In this document: piece by piece, positions 1 to 9,800 of the stretch | Numbering within the stretch: position 1 is the stretch's first letter | How the letters are laid out: each line of letters starts with the position of its first letter | Origin: Bacillota bacterium | GTDB taxonomy: Bacteria; Bacillota; Clostridia; Christensenellales; SZUA-584 | Assembly (NCBI GenBank): GCA_023412005.1 | Contig: JAEYOE010000012.1 | Coordinates: forward strand, 248,001-312,000 | Length of the DNA stretch: 64,000 nt | Reading direction: 5' to 3' | Made by a program: the position numbers and the translations under genes | Notes under the pieces: generated by a model | Seen by the model: only the letters and a program-made list of their open reading frames with translations | What the model was told of the DNA's origin: nothing | Databases searched by the model: none

Positions 1-2
1 CG

Positions 3-794
3 CCTATAGGGACTCCGCTTACAAAATTGATTGCGGCAGCGGGCGGCCCGAAAGACTTTTCTGAATACAGCGTTATCATCGGCGGCCCTATGATGGGCCG
101 TGTATCAGGGGATATTTCAACGGAAGTCGTGGAAAAAACGACAGGCGGCATAATCGTGATGCCAAAAGACCACACACTGATACGTCAAAAGACACGCGGC
201 CTTGAACAGGATATAAAGCTTGCCAAATCGGTCTGCTGCCAGTGCAACTACTGCACGCAGCTGTGCCCCCGCAATGCTCTCGGGCTCAAAGTGGAGCCGC
301 ATAAGATCATGCGCGCGCTTGCTCTTAACGCCGAAAACTTCGGCGAGGTGAACGGCATATTGTCGTGCTGCAACTGCGGCGTATGCACACACTATGCGTG
401 CAACTTCCAGCTCTCGCCCTCAAAGCTTATGACCCGGGTCAAACAGGAACTCACAAAAGCGGGAGTAAAACCCGAGAAAAAAGTGCCGTTTGGCGTGGCA
501 GATAACATCGAAAGCATAAGGGTCCCCGTATCGAGGTTGATGATAAGGCTCGGAATCAAAGATTACGATAAGGATCTGCAATTGAAAGATGAGCTGATAA
601 ATCACGATTGTGTATGCCTGCCGTTGAAAATGCATATAGGTGCGCCTGCCGTTCCAAGTGTAAAAACGGGCGATAACGTCACTGCGGGGCAAATGATCGC
701 CTCGGTGGCCAACGGGGTGGGCGCAAACCTGCACGCAAGCATAACGGGCATCGCGATGGTAACAGACAAGACTATTGAGATAAGGAAGCAGTAA
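3..794 (+). CDS. pduS: PduS-like cobalamin reductase / RnfC-like protein, 5'-truncated
   Basis: The reading frame is open to the left edge, so the N-terminus lies outside the window. What remains starts in the glycine-rich PIGTPL segment typical of the RnfC/PduS flavin-binding half. Two 4Fe-4S motifs follow, C-x2-C-x2-C-x3-C-P and C-x2-C-x2-C-x4-C, and then a C-terminal sandwich-hybrid domain (HIGAPAVPSVKTGDNV). In the Pdu family this protein moves electrons from NADH to reduce cobalamin and contacts the shell protein PduT. Here it sits directly before a PduT-like gene, which argues for PduS rather than a membrane RnfC. A generic RnfC-type electron carrier of another metabolosome remains possible. 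Confidence 0.85.
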   Translation, partial: PIGTPLTKLIAAAGGPKDFSEYSVIIGGPMMGRVSGDISTEVVEKTTGGIIVMPKDHTLIRQKTRGLEQDIKLAKSVCCQCNYCTQLCPRNALGLKVEPHKIMRALALNAENFGEVNGILSCCNCGVCTHYACNFQLSPSKLMTRVKQELTKAGVKPEKKVPFGVADNIESIRVPVSRLMIRLGIKDYDKDLQLKDELINHDCVCLPLKMHIGAPAVPSVKTGDNVTAGQMIASVANGVGANLHASITGIAMVTDKTIEIRKQ

Positions 795-797
795 AAT

Positions 798-1346
798 ATG
801 ACACACGCAGTGGGAATGGTCGAAACAAACTGCATAGCAAAAGGCATAGAGGCAGCGGATAAGATGCTTAAGGCGGCTGATGTGAACCTTCTGTCGGCCC
901 AGACAGCCTGCGCTGGCAAATATGTTGTGATCATATCGGGTGATGTGGCTGCGGTAAAGGCCTCGGTGGAAGCGGGAGCAGCCGGTGCAGAGGAGACCCT
1001 CGTCGACAGCATGGTGATTCCCAATATCGACGAGCAGGTGTTAAAAGCCGTATCGGCTTGCGGCGAGCCAAAAAACTTTGATGCGCTGGGTATCGTTGAA
1101 ACATTCTCGTTGGTATCGGCGCTGCTGTGCGCGGACGCAGCGGTAAAGGCGGCGGACGTCGAGCTGATAGAGATAAGGCTGGGCAGGGGTCTTGGCGGCA
1201 AGTCATTCCTGACGCTGACGGGAGACGTTGCGGCGGTGCGGCACGCGCTCGAAGCGGCGAAATCGGACGAAGGGGTTACGGGCATGATAACGCGCACGGT
1301 GGTTATACCCTCTCCGCATCCCGACCTTAAGAGGTCGGTCTATTAA
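798..1346 (+). CDS. pduT: PduT-like tandem-BMC (BMC-T) shell protein
   Basis: The protein has 182 residues with two BMC folds in tandem (about 4-85 and 96-175), each with the GIVET/GMVET start and a GDVAAV helix. BMC-T proteins form pseudohexameric trimers in the shell. In PduT the trimer pore carries a 4Fe-4S cluster held by one cysteine per subunit. Here Cys38 lies in the pore loop of the first domain (QTACAGKYV), the place expected for that ligand, so a redox-conducting pore is inferred. The gene starts 3 bases after the PduS-like gene, which fits electron transfer between the two. The second-domain loop (GRGLGGKSF) has no cysteine. Confidence 0.9.
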   Translation: MTHAVGMVETNCIAKGIEAADKMLKAADVNLLSAQTACAGKYVVIISGDVAAVKASVEAGAAGAEETLVDSMVIPNIDEQVLKAVSACGEPKNFDALGIVETFSLVSALLCADAAVKAADVELIEIRLGRGLGGKSFLTLTGDVAAVRHALEAAKSDEGVTGMITRTVVIPSPHPDLKRSVY

Positions 1347-1429
1347 GTAAGTAGAACGGGCATAAGCCCCTCTGGTAAAAGTCTGCAGATAATAAAACTT
1401 AGTATTTTATCACAAAAGGAGCAAAAGCA

Positions 1430-1735
1430 ATGGAAAAACAGGCATTGGGTATGGTAGAGACAAAAGGACTTGTCGGCGCTATAGAAGCAGCTGATGCAAT
1501 GGTAAAAGCAGCAAATGTCACCCTCATCGGTAAAGAGCAGATTGGCTCGGGGCTGGTGACCGTGATGGTAAGAGGCGATGTGGGTGCAGTCAAGGCGGCG
1601 GTCGATTCGGGCGCGTCAGCGGCAAAGCGCGTGGGCGAGCTTGTTTCGGTACACGTTATACCGCGTCCGCACGACGATGTGGAAGGCATACTGCCTGCCG
1701 TAAAACCCGCAAAAGCGTCGGCGAAGAAGGAATAG
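1430..1735 (+). CDS. BMC-H hexameric shell protein, PduA/PduJ type (copy 1)
   Basis: This is a single BMC domain of about 88 residues followed by a lysine/alanine-rich tail (PAKASAKKE). The fold markers are GMVETKGLVGAIEAADAM, the pore loop KEQIGSGLVTV with Ser40, and the edge motif VIPRPHDD. Hexamers of this family tile the flat facets of the shell, and their pores pass small polar metabolites. Over the first 89 residues it differs from copy 2 at six positions (T31S, Q37K, A57S, S60A, S63A, G86A). The tail is unique to this copy. A good ribosome binding site (AAAGGAG) precedes the ATG, and the next gene starts one base after the stop. Confidence 0.95.
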   Translation: MEKQALGMVETKGLVGAIEAADAMVKAANVTLIGKEQIGSGLVTVMVRGDVGAVKAAVDSGASAAKRVGELVSVHVIPRPHDDVEGILPAVKPAKASAKKE

Positions 1736-1736
1736 C

Positions 1737-2000
1737 ATGTATACCGGGAAGGTCATAGGCTCGGTCGTCAGCACGGTTAAGGATCCGAGCCTTAAAGGTG
1801 TTAAACTGCTCGTGGTGCAAAAGTACGAAAACGGCAAACCTGCAGGGCTGATCGTGTCGGCGGACGGCACGCGTCAGGCGGGGCAGGGCGATTTTGTGTA
1901 CTTAATTGGCAGCAAAGAAGCATGTCTGCCGTTTCCCGAATGCAGGCTGATACCTTTGGACTCATCGATCATAGGATTTATTGATCGTATCAACGAATAA
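1737..2000 (+). CDS. BMC-P pentameric vertex protein, EutN/PduN/CcmL family (copy 1)
   Basis: At 87 residues it has the family's usual length. The start MYTGKVIGSVVSTVKDPSLKG matches the EutN/CcmL beta-barrel signature, followed by KLLVVQ, and the end (IIGFIDRINE) matches the conserved helix. Pentamers of this family cap the shell vertices. It is translationally coupled to the preceding hexamer gene, one base away. The second BMC-P gene in this operon is clearly diverged from it, so the two may not be interchangeable. Confidence 0.92.
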   Translation: MYTGKVIGSVVSTVKDPSLKGVKLLVVQKYENGKPAGLIVSADGTRQAGQGDFVYLIGSKEACLPFPECRLIPLDSSIIGFIDRINE

Positions 2001-2020
2001 TCAAAAGGGGGATTTGAAAA

Positions 2021-2296
2021 ATGGAAAAACAGGCGCTTGGAATGGTTGAGACAAAAGGGCTGGTCGGAGCGATAGAGGCAGCTGACGCGATGGTCAAAGC
2101 GGCAAATGTGTCGCTCATAGGCAAAGAAAAGATAGGCAGCGGACTGGTGACGGTGATGGTTCGCGGAGACGTTGGCGCTGTCAAGGCGTCAGTAGATGCC
2201 GGAGCAGCGGCGGCAAAGCGCGTTGGCGAGCTCGTATCGGTTCATGTGATACCGCGCCCGCACGACGACGTTGAAGCGATACTGCCAGGAAAATAA
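2021..2296 (+). CDS. BMC-H hexameric shell protein, PduA/PduJ type (copy 2)
   Basis: This 91-residue BMC domain keeps the pore sequence KEKIGSGLVTV and the VIPRPHDD edge motif, and ends shortly after (ILPGK) without the basic tail of copy 1. The proteins are nearly identical, but the DNA differs at many third codon positions. That points to an older duplication held by selection or gene conversion rather than a recent copy. Its stop is one base from the next gene's ATG. Confidence 0.95.
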   Translation: MEKQALGMVETKGLVGAIEAADAMVKAANVSLIGKEKIGSGLVTVMVRGDVGAVKASVDAGAAAAKRVGELVSVHVIPRPHDDVEAILPGK

Positions 2297-2297
2297 T

Positions 2298-2567
2298 ATG
2301 CTGCTTGCAAAGGTAGTCGGCAACGTGGTGTCGACAATAAAGCCCGAGTCGCATCATGGCCGCAAGCTTATGATGGTTGAGTTTATCGGGCTGGATAATC
2401 AGCCATACGGCACGCGGACAATAGTCATAGACGCTGCTGATGCCGGGGTTGGCGATACCGTGCTTGTCAATGTGGATGGCGGTGCGTCGCTTATGATACT
2501 TGACGATAAGAAAGCACTCGTTGACATGACGATATGCGGCGTTGTCGACCATTTTGACGTTGAATGA
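2298..2567 (+). CDS. BMC-P pentameric vertex protein, EutN/CcmL family (copy 2)
   Basis: This 89-residue protein starts MLLAKVVGNVVSTIK, and the remainder (GRKLMMVEFIG, GVGDTVLVNVDGGAS, ICGVVDHFDVE) follows the EutN/CcmL barrel. The ATG at 2298 was chosen because family members begin at this methionine and it lies one base after the preceding stop. An in-frame TTG at 2271 would add nine atypical residues and overlap the hexamer gene. Compared with copy 1 it carries the more usual GVGD/DGG segment of EutN-type pentamers. Confidence 0.92.
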   Translation: MLLAKVVGNVVSTIKPESHHGRKLMMVEFIGLDNQPYGTRTIVIDAADAGVGDTVLVNVDGGASLMILDDKKALVDMTICGVVDHFDVE

Positions 2568-2583
2568 AAGGCGAGGGACTGCA

Positions 2584-3312
2584 TTGGATATAAAGGATAT
2601 TGTGGCAAAGGTCACAAAAGAAGTTTTAACTCGGATGGAAGAGAGCGTTCCTGTAGGGTCGGGAGCGGATATCGCGCATACGATAGAACACAGCCTTTTA
2701 AACCCGGACATGACGAAGGATCAGATAATAAAGGGGTGCAAAGACGCAAAGGCATTTCGCATGGCCAATGTATGTGTATCTCCCTATTATGTAACGGTTG
2801 CCGCGGAGTATCTGCGCGGCAGCGGAGTTAAGGTATGTGCTCCTGTGGCTTTTCCGCACGCCGCGTCTTGCACGGCGGCAAAGATAGTCGAAGCAAGGGA
2901 AGCCATCAAAAACGGTGCGGAAGAGCTTGACGTTTCTATCAACATACTCGCTATAAAGAGCGGAGAAATAAAGGACGCGCTCGATGATTTATGCGAGGTG
3001 GTAAACGTTGCCAAGGGCAAAGCGCTTGTCAAAGCGATTTATGAGCAGGGGCTTTACACCGATGAGGAAAAGGTTGCCGCGCTTAACATCGCCAAACAAT
3101 CGGGCGCTGATTTCATTAAGATATCGAACGCTCTTACGGGCAAGAAGGCGCTGGCTGAAGACGTGCGGTTTGTACGCAGCATAGTGGGGAATACAATAGG
3201 CATAAAAATAGACGGCGGAATCGCCACTGCGGCGAAGGTTCGAGAGCTGATGGCGGCAGGTGCTCAAAGGTTTGGGTGCAGCAAATCGGTCGAGATCGTG
3301 CAGGGCCAATAA
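2584..3312 (+). CDS. deoC: deoxyribose-phosphate aldolase
   Basis: This class I aldolase splits 2-deoxy-D-ribose 5-phosphate into acetaldehyde and glyceraldehyde 3-phosphate. The family signature IEHSLLNPDMT is followed by the catalytic residues: Asp116 in ELDVS, the Schiff-base Lys179 in DFIKIS and Lys208 in IGIKIDGG. The TTG at 2584 was chosen because an AGGCGAGG ribosome site lies about 8 bases upstream and the following residues fit the family. An upstream TTG at 2542 would overlap the pentamer gene. About 20 N-terminal residues precede the aldolase core and could act as an encapsulation peptide, although this was not matched to a known one. As last gene of the shell operon it may be the acetaldehyde-producing enzyme of the compartment. 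Confidence 0.9.
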   Translation: MDIKDIVAKVTKEVLTRMEESVPVGSGADIAHTIEHSLLNPDMTKDQIIKGCKDAKAFRMANVCVSPYYVTVAAEYLRGSGVKVCAPVAFPHAASCTAAKIVEAREAIKNGAEELDVSINILAIKSGEIKDALDDLCEVVNVAKGKALVKAIYEQGLYTDEEKVAALNIAKQSGADFIKISNALTGKKALAEDVRFVRSIVGNTIGIKIDGGIATAAKVRELMAAGAQRFGCSKSVEIVQGQ

Positions 3313-3429
3313 GGAAAAGGCATAACAGCCCTGAACAAAAAACAGGCTCATGTACCCCAAGGCATTGACGGGCTGTATAATATCAATAAGTCTGAGGCTT
3401 TGGGGTGTGAATATTTCTTTCCATTTTGT

Positions 3430-3476
3430 AAAAACAGCAGCTGTACGGATGAACCGAGCTGCTGTTTTTATTTTTC
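3430..3476 (+). terminator. Intrinsic terminator after the BMC operon
   Basis: A stem of 12 pairs (AAAACAGCAGCT with AGCTGCTGTTTT), a 14-base loop and a run of U residues end the microcompartment operon about 120 bases after deoC. Confidence 0.88.
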
Positions 3477-3932
3477 TGACTCATAAGCAAATATAACAAG
3501 CTGTTATTTGGCTTAACGTGATATAATAAAGACTCAGCCAAACCAGCAGCCGCCGGTTTGTACCATGAACTATATAACATACATTCGGTTTTTCTGTATT
3601 ATCAAACCGCCATTTTTGACACTTAAATATGTGCAACCACAGATTAATATAAAAAGACAAGAATTTCGCAAATATGGCTCCTTTTTTTTACAAAATAATA
3701 TAAAAATAATAACTATTGTTACAAAAAAAGTCATTATAAAGTTTCTGCTGATGCTTTATAATATCAAATGGTAATTATAGTTGTCAGCCAGTACCGTCTC
3801 AATGATCTTAATTTTAATATCGGCCGAGGCCGATTAAGGTGTATTGACCGCCAATAACCTATAACTAGCGGTAGTCCTCTTTCCTTGATTTCTTTGATAG
3901 TCGAGCGATTTTCAAAAGGAAGGAAATATAAA
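3477..3932 (+). promoter_or_regulatory. AT-rich spacer and galE leader
   Basis: This gene-free stretch separates the microcompartment from the exopolysaccharide region. A TATAAT hexamer lies at 3757-3762 without a convincing -35 box. At 3814-3837 there is a strong palindrome, TTAAtATCGGCC-GA-GGCCGATTAA, which could be an operator or a short leader hairpin. An AAGGAAGG ribosome site precedes the galE ATG. No reading frame here resembles a protein. Confidence 0.45.
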
Positions 3933-5003
3933 ATGAACAAGTATGTATTGGTTACCGGAGGAGCCGGATATATAGGCAGTCACACATGTGTTGAGCTGAG
4001 TGATGCAGGTTATGATTACGTTATCATAGACAATTTTTCTAACAGCAGCGTAAAAACCATAGATAGAATAAAGCAGATTACAGGGCGTGAAGTTAAATAT
4101 ATAAACGCTGATGCAAGAAACCAAGACGCTGTTGACCGCATATTTGAAGATTATGAAATAGATTCAGTTATGCATTTTGCCGGTTATAAGGCCGTGGGCG
4201 AATCGGTAATGATGCCGATTACTTATTACAGAAACAATATCGACTGTTTACTTACTGTTTGCGCTTCCATGATAAAGCATGATGTTAAGAGAATCATATT
4301 CAGTTCTTCGGCAACGGTTTACAGAAGCGAGAACTCTATGCCTGTTGATGAGAACGGGATGCTTGGATGTACCAACCCTTATGGGTGGACGAAGTTTATG
4401 CTAGAACAGATTTTACGGGATTTATACAATTCAGACAACGAGTGGTCTATCGTATTATTGCGGTATTTTAACCCCATTGGGGCGCACAAAAGTGGGTTGA
4501 TCGGCGAGGAACCGAAGGGAATACCAAACAACCTCGTGCCTTATATCGCGCAGGTTGCTTCAGCTAAGCTGAAGGAATTGCATGTGTTCGGCGGGGATTA
4601 CCCGACCAAAGACGGTTCGGGAATTCGTGATTACATCCATGTGGTTGACTTGGCGAAGGGTCATATTGAGGCTCTTAATTATGTTCATCATAATAAAGGT
4701 ATTGAAGCCATTAATCTTGGTACCGGTAACGGTTACAGCGTGTTTGAGGTGGTGAGGGCCTTTGAAAACATTTGCGGCAAAGCTTTGCCGTATGTGATAG
4801 ATAACAGGCGGCCCGGAGATATTGCCGTTTGTTATGCAAATGTGGAGAAGGCGTACAAAATACTTGGGTGGCATGCGGAGCTTGGAATTAAAGAAATGTG
4901 TGAAGATGTGTGGAGATGGGAAACAAACAGGACAAATTGGAATGAATTCATTGAAAATCGCGTTGAGCTGGAGGAATACCGAGAAAAAATATACGGCCTA
5001 TGA
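3933..5003 (+). CDS. galE: UDP-glucose / UDP-N-acetylglucosamine 4-epimerase
   Basis: This 356-residue extended short-chain dehydrogenase has the NAD-binding VTGGAGYIGSHT at its start, SSSATVY in the middle, the catalytic Tyr150-x3-Lys154 (YGWTK) and the GalE motif SGIRDYIHV. The enzyme interconverts UDP-Glc and UDP-Gal, or the N-acetyl forms. The ATG at 3933 has a good AAGGAAGG site, whereas the frame continues upstream to a poor start at 3885. Pel polymer contains N-acetylgalactosamine, and epimerases of this type occur next to pel genes elsewhere (PelX/GalE). A role in supplying UDP-GalNAc to the pel operon downstream is therefore likely but inferred from position. Confidence 0.92.
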   Translation: MNKYVLVTGGAGYIGSHTCVELSDAGYDYVIIDNFSNSSVKTIDRIKQITGREVKYINADARNQDAVDRIFEDYEIDSVMHFAGYKAVGESVMMPITYYRNNIDCLLTVCASMIKHDVKRIIFSSSATVYRSENSMPVDENGMLGCTNPYGWTKFMLEQILRDLYNSDNEWSIVLLRYFNPIGAHKSGLIGEEPKGIPNNLVPYIAQVASAKLKELHVFGGDYPTKDGSGIRDYIHVVDLAKGHIEALNYVHHNKGIEAINLGTGNGYSVFEVVRAFENICGKALPYVIDNRRPGDIAVCYANVEKAYKILGWHAELGIKEMCEDVWRWETNRTNWNEFIENRVELEEYREKIYGL

Positions 5004-5163
5004 ATGATAAATCGGCAAGTCTTTCTAAACAAGATTCACTGTTATGCTATTTGTGAATGTCCGCTTCGTTTTCATGCTGCTGCACGCGTTCGTGTTGGCA
5101 GCGAAAAGAATGACCGCTGTTTAAAACGAACTGTGGTTACAACTAATGAGATGAGGAGAAGAA

Positions 5164-6552
5164 ATGCATCCTGATTATTCTGTAGGGTTGATTATGAAAA
5201 ACCGATTGGCATTCACACTCTCGGCAATTTTACTCATAGTCCTCATTCTTGGATTCTTGTTCCTGTCTCAGAAAAACATCATGACATTTCAACAAGACAA
5301 TACATTGTGCACGAACCCACTGATCGGGTGGGTGACGGATGCAAGAGATATCAATATCAAGCAAGCGCATTCTCTCGTTTATGCATCGTTTTCCTGGCGA
5401 GATGTAGAAAGCGTAAAGGGAAAATATGATTTTGGGAAATTTGAAGAAGATTATAACTTCTCATATTGGAAATCAAAGAATATAAAAATCATCATCCGAC
5501 TTTATCTGGATTACCCTTTAGATAAACCACATCAAGATATACCCGATTGGTTATTTGATGAAATGGACGGGAATGGCGTTGAATATGCGAACGCCTACGG
5601 TATGGGCTTCAGCCCCGATTATAACAGCCCATTGTTGTTGGATTACCACAAAAAACTCATTAAAGCCATTGCAGACCGGTATGACGACGATCCGACTATT
5701 GCTTTTGTAGAAATCGGTTCGTTGGGGCACTGGGGTGAGTGGCATACCGGCACAAATGATGATGCACAGATACCCTTTGCACGCCGGGATGTTTGCGAAG
5801 CTGTCACAAATCAGTATATAAAATACTTTAAAAACAAAATACTGTTGATGAGACGTCCGACAACGATAGCGGCTGACAACAAAATGGGTCTTTTCAATGA
5901 CAGTTTCGGAGACGTTTATCAAACCGAGGATTGTTTTATCAATTGGTTCAATAATGGCTATGAGGATACCCAAACAGGAGCTTGGAATCCGCCTATGCGA
6001 AATTTCTGGATGCATGCGCCTTCCGGCGGAGAAGTGGCCACGCCCACAGAGCAGTATTTTACCAATGCGACTATTGAACAAACATTGCGTCAGTTGAAGA
6101 CGGGTCATACAAGCTGGCTTGGCCCCAATGCTCCGTTTTACAGCACCGACGATGATATAAGAAGGAATCTCAATATTGTTCAGGGCAAAATGGGATATAA
6201 ATTTTACATATCAAAAGCCGTCATTGATAAAAAGGCCATATTAAATGGCACGAGGACATTGTCAATAACAATCAACAATATTGGGAATGCACCATTTTAT
6301 TATAACTGGCCTTTGAAACTATATATCGAAGATTTCAACAACAGTATAAAATATGTAAAGTCTGCAGATGTCGATATTCGCAATTTGCTGCCGGATGGCT
6401 GCTTTGAGATTCAATTTAATATACCAAACGAGTATCATAGCAATGCGTACAAGGCCTATATAGCCATTGTCGATCCGGCTACAGACCAACCGGCTATTCA
6501 TTTTGCTAATAAAGGCAATGAAAAGATGTTGTATTTATGTGATTTGGGCTAA
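5164..6552 (+). CDS. Membrane-anchored DUF4832-type glycoside-hydrolase-like protein
   Basis: The protein has 462 residues. A short cytoplasmic start is followed by one hydrophobic segment (about residues 18-37), so it is an anchored extracellular protein. The body is a TIM-barrel of the GH42-like type: an NPLIGWV start, WRDVESVKGKYDF, and the strand FVEIGSLGHWGEWHTG, whose glutamates are candidate catalytic acids. A beta-sandwich (DUF4832-like) covers roughly residues 340-460. Substrate is unknown. The pel operon downstream has only a deacetylase PelA and no glycoside-hydrolase domain, so this could be the separate Pel-trimming enzyme. That is inference from position. Ribosome site GAGGAGAAG lies 3-11 bases before the ATG. 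Confidence 0.7.
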   Translation: MHPDYSVGLIMKNRLAFTLSAILLIVLILGFLFLSQKNIMTFQQDNTLCTNPLIGWVTDARDINIKQAHSLVYASFSWRDVESVKGKYDFGKFEEDYNFSYWKSKNIKIIIRLYLDYPLDKPHQDIPDWLFDEMDGNGVEYANAYGMGFSPDYNSPLLLDYHKKLIKAIADRYDDDPTIAFVEIGSLGHWGEWHTGTNDDAQIPFARRDVCEAVTNQYIKYFKNKILLMRRPTTIAADNKMGLFNDSFGDVYQTEDCFINWFNNGYEDTQTGAWNPPMRNFWMHAPSGGEVATPTEQYFTNATIEQTLRQLKTGHTSWLGPNAPFYSTDDDIRRNLNIVQGKMGYKFYISKAVIDKKAILNGTRTLSITINNIGNAPFYYNWPLKLYIEDFNNSIKYVKSADVDIRNLLPDGCFEIQFNIPNEYHSNAYKAYIAIVDPATDQPAIHFANKGNEKMLYLCDLG

Positions 6553-6858
6553 TTGATTATTCAGTGTTAAAGCGGCACTGCTAATGCCAATTTATAAGTC
6601 ATTTCGTTCTGAACTGATGCGCATTTATAAGAGATTCATAAAGAAAACAATACAATATGTCTGAAAATATATAAAATACATAAAAAACAACTATTATTGT
6701 AGAAATCCCCAAATTAAAACCGCTCAATGCTATGATGACGTGAAGCATGCAATTACAAAGCTCATATCATTTACATATTGTATGCCATAACGTTCTTCCC
6801 CATGCGGGAAGATTAAATATTTTACAAAAATCATATAAAAAAGTGGAGGAAACCTCAG
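6553..6858 (+). promoter_or_regulatory. Leader of the giant surface-protein gene
   Basis: This AT-rich 306-base spacer has no reading frame of note. A small hairpin, CTTCCC-catgc-GGGAAG at 6795-6811, precedes the start. The ribosome site GGAGG just before the ATG is itself followed by AAACCTC, so GAGG-aaa-CCTC can fold and partly mask it. A promoter was not resolved. Confidence 0.4.
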
Positions 6859-9800
6859 ATGAAAGGCAAGAAGTTTTCGCGTGGACTATCTAAAATTCTG
6901 TCTTTACTATTATCGTTTGTCATGATTTTCGGTGCTTTGCCGACAATCGCACAGGCCGAACCCGGTACAGATACTTATCAACGGGTAACGAGCCTCACAG
7001 ATGGCGGCGTTTACGTCATTTGCGTAAAACCGAGTTCTTCGTACTTAGCGATGAATAACACAATCACCAACGGTTTTGCCGGGACAACCTCAGGTCTGAC
7101 GGTAACCGATGACGGCCAATTGCTGACGTCTGCGGTGGATGCAAGCATCCAATGGATCTACACTTCATCGAACCAGACATTAAAAAATGGAACCAACAAT
7201 TATTACCTTGTCCGTTCCAATGGATCAGATAACCTGCAATTACAGGCAAACCTCACCGGTTATAATGCAAACTGGTCTTTTAACAGCAATAAATTGTACC
7301 TCGGTAGCAATTCACATTACTTGTATTATAATGCGACATCAGGACTTAATGTATCAGGATCGTCCAATAATGCAGCTACCGTTTACTTATTCAAACGGGT
7401 ATCAAAGTCGGTTTCCGGCATCGCCATCAAAACACCACCGACGAAAACCACTTATGTTGCGGGCGTTGACAGCTTCGACCCCGCGAGCATGGTGATTACG
7501 GCGACCTATAACGACAATACGACTGCAGATATTTCAACAAGCGGATCGCCGGATGGCTATACATACTCTCCTGCAGGCGTATTGTCAGCGAACACGACGA
7601 CCGTTACGGTCACGTATGGCGGTAAGAGCGCATCGCAAGCCGTCACGATGAACGCGGCTCCTCCCAATATCACCACGCAGCCCTCCGATACGGCCACTTA
7701 TGTTGGGGATTCGGCAAGACTGACGGTGGCGGCTACCGTAGCCGACGGAGGGACGCGGTCTTATCAGTGGTACAGCAATACGTCGGACAGCAACACCGAG
7801 GGATCAATTATCAGCGGAGCCACAGGGACGAGTTATACGCTCCCCACGACGACCGCTGGCACATACTACTATTACTGCGTGGTTACCAATACGAATAACG
7901 CGGTGAACGGTACGAAAGCTTTTACCACGAGTACCAGGGCAGCCACGGTCACGGTTAACGCAAACCCGCAGCTGCCGAACATTTCGGGCCAGCCTTCGGG
8001 CCTTTCCGAATATGTCGGCGATGCCAAAAGTTTGTCGGTGACAGCGGATTCCCCCGACGGCGGGACGCTGTCGTATCAGTGGTACAACAACGGTTCTAAT
8101 TCCAGCACCTATGGCGGCTCAGCCATCAGCGGCGCGACGGGTTCGAGCTATCAGCCTTCCTCCGCTGCTGCCGGCACTGTCTACTATTATTGCGCGGTAT
8201 CCAATACGACGGTTCCGCCAAAAAAGGCAACCTTGAATTCGAACATAACCGGGGTAACCGTCAATTCAGTGCTGGTCGACAGTATCACCGTCAGAGTACC
8301 CCCAACAAAGACAGTCTATAACGAGGGTGAGATTTTCGACCCGTCGGGCATGGTTATTGCGGCGCAATACAATAACGGTACCACCGCAGACGTGACCCGC
8401 TATTCCATCGCTCCTCCCGGCGTGCTGACGCCTGATGATCATACCATCACGATTACCTATAACGGCAAAACAGCGACGCAAGATATCACTGTACATACCA
8501 ATGCCAAGACCCCATCCATCAACGCGGGGACCCCGGTTGACTGGCTTGCGCTGAATGTTGGCGAAGCCGCGAGCCTGTCCGTTACGGCAACTGTCAGCAA
8601 AGGTGCGCTGACATATCAATGGTACAGCAACACGATCGCCGAAAACAGCGGCGGCACGCCCGTGGGTGTGTCGTCCGATAATCCTTCCTTGACTTTAGAC
8701 ACAACGGTTGCCGGAACCACGTTCTACTATTGCGTGGTGACGAACACCGACACGACGGCGACCGGCAACAAAACCGCGACCGCAGCCAGCAGAGTTGCGC
8801 AGGTTGTGGTGAGAAAGGATGCCCAAACCCCAAATATAGGCTACTGGTCACCCGAAGATACATCGTTCTACAAAAATTCTGTTTCGAGAATCTCCGTAGC
8901 GGCGTGGATCGACTGGGGTAATCTTACCTATCAGTGGTACAAGAACACAACGGGGCTTAACAGTGGCGGTACGCCCGTGGGCTCATCGTCCAGCAGCTCC
9001 AGTTTGCTCGTGGACACATCGACCGTCGGCACCACATACTATTATTGCGTGGTGACGAATACGGATACCGGAGCGCCGGGCATACAGACCGCAACGGCAA
9101 CCAGCCGAGCCGCCAGAGTCGATATCAGCGCGTTCAATAAAGGCACGGTGCTGTTCACGTTCGATGACGGCTGGAAAGACCAATTAACGGAAGCATATCC
9201 GATCTTGCATGAGGCCGGCTTTAAGGCCACGGTGTATGTCAACGGCGAATTTGTTCAGGGCGACGATCCCGAATTCATGCGGCTGGGTGATTTGCGAACG
9301 CTAAATGCCGCCGGCTGGGATATCGCCAATCACACTTACGACCATTCGGATATTGGCGATCTCACCGATCAGGAGAATATGGCGAAACTGAAAGCCATAT
9401 ACACCGATTGTGCGGATTGGCTTGACAGAAACGGCCTTTCCCGCGCCTCAAAGCACGTGGCTTATCCGTCAGGGCTCTATTCATCGGATCTGATCAGACT
9501 TCTTAAGAGTTCCGGTTTTAAAACAGGCCGCGCGACGATGTTCGGCCAGCAGTTCGGCGTTCAATACGAGAATGAATTGTTTAAGCTGCCCGTTTATTCC
9601 TTGGGCGACGACGACGATTTGCAAGCTTGTATTAGCGGCATTAATACGGCGGCATCGAGCGGCTCAACCATCATTTTGATGCTCCATAGAGTCGAACAAG
9701 ATCCGGGTGACCTGGTCACGACGAAGGCACAACTGCAGAGAGTTGTGAACGAAGTGAGCGCCAATGTACGTGCCAATAAACTCTCTGTTATGACGATCAC

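Noticed and set aside
27..794. Treating the PduS-like frame as complete from the TTG at 27
   Set aside because: The same frame is open to the window edge and reads PIGTPLTK before it, which is conserved family sequence, so the gene is truncated.
1399..2184. Minus-strand frames rich in Ser/Thr/Pro opposite the BMC genes
   Set aside because: They mirror the alanine/valine-rich shell genes and have no independent support.
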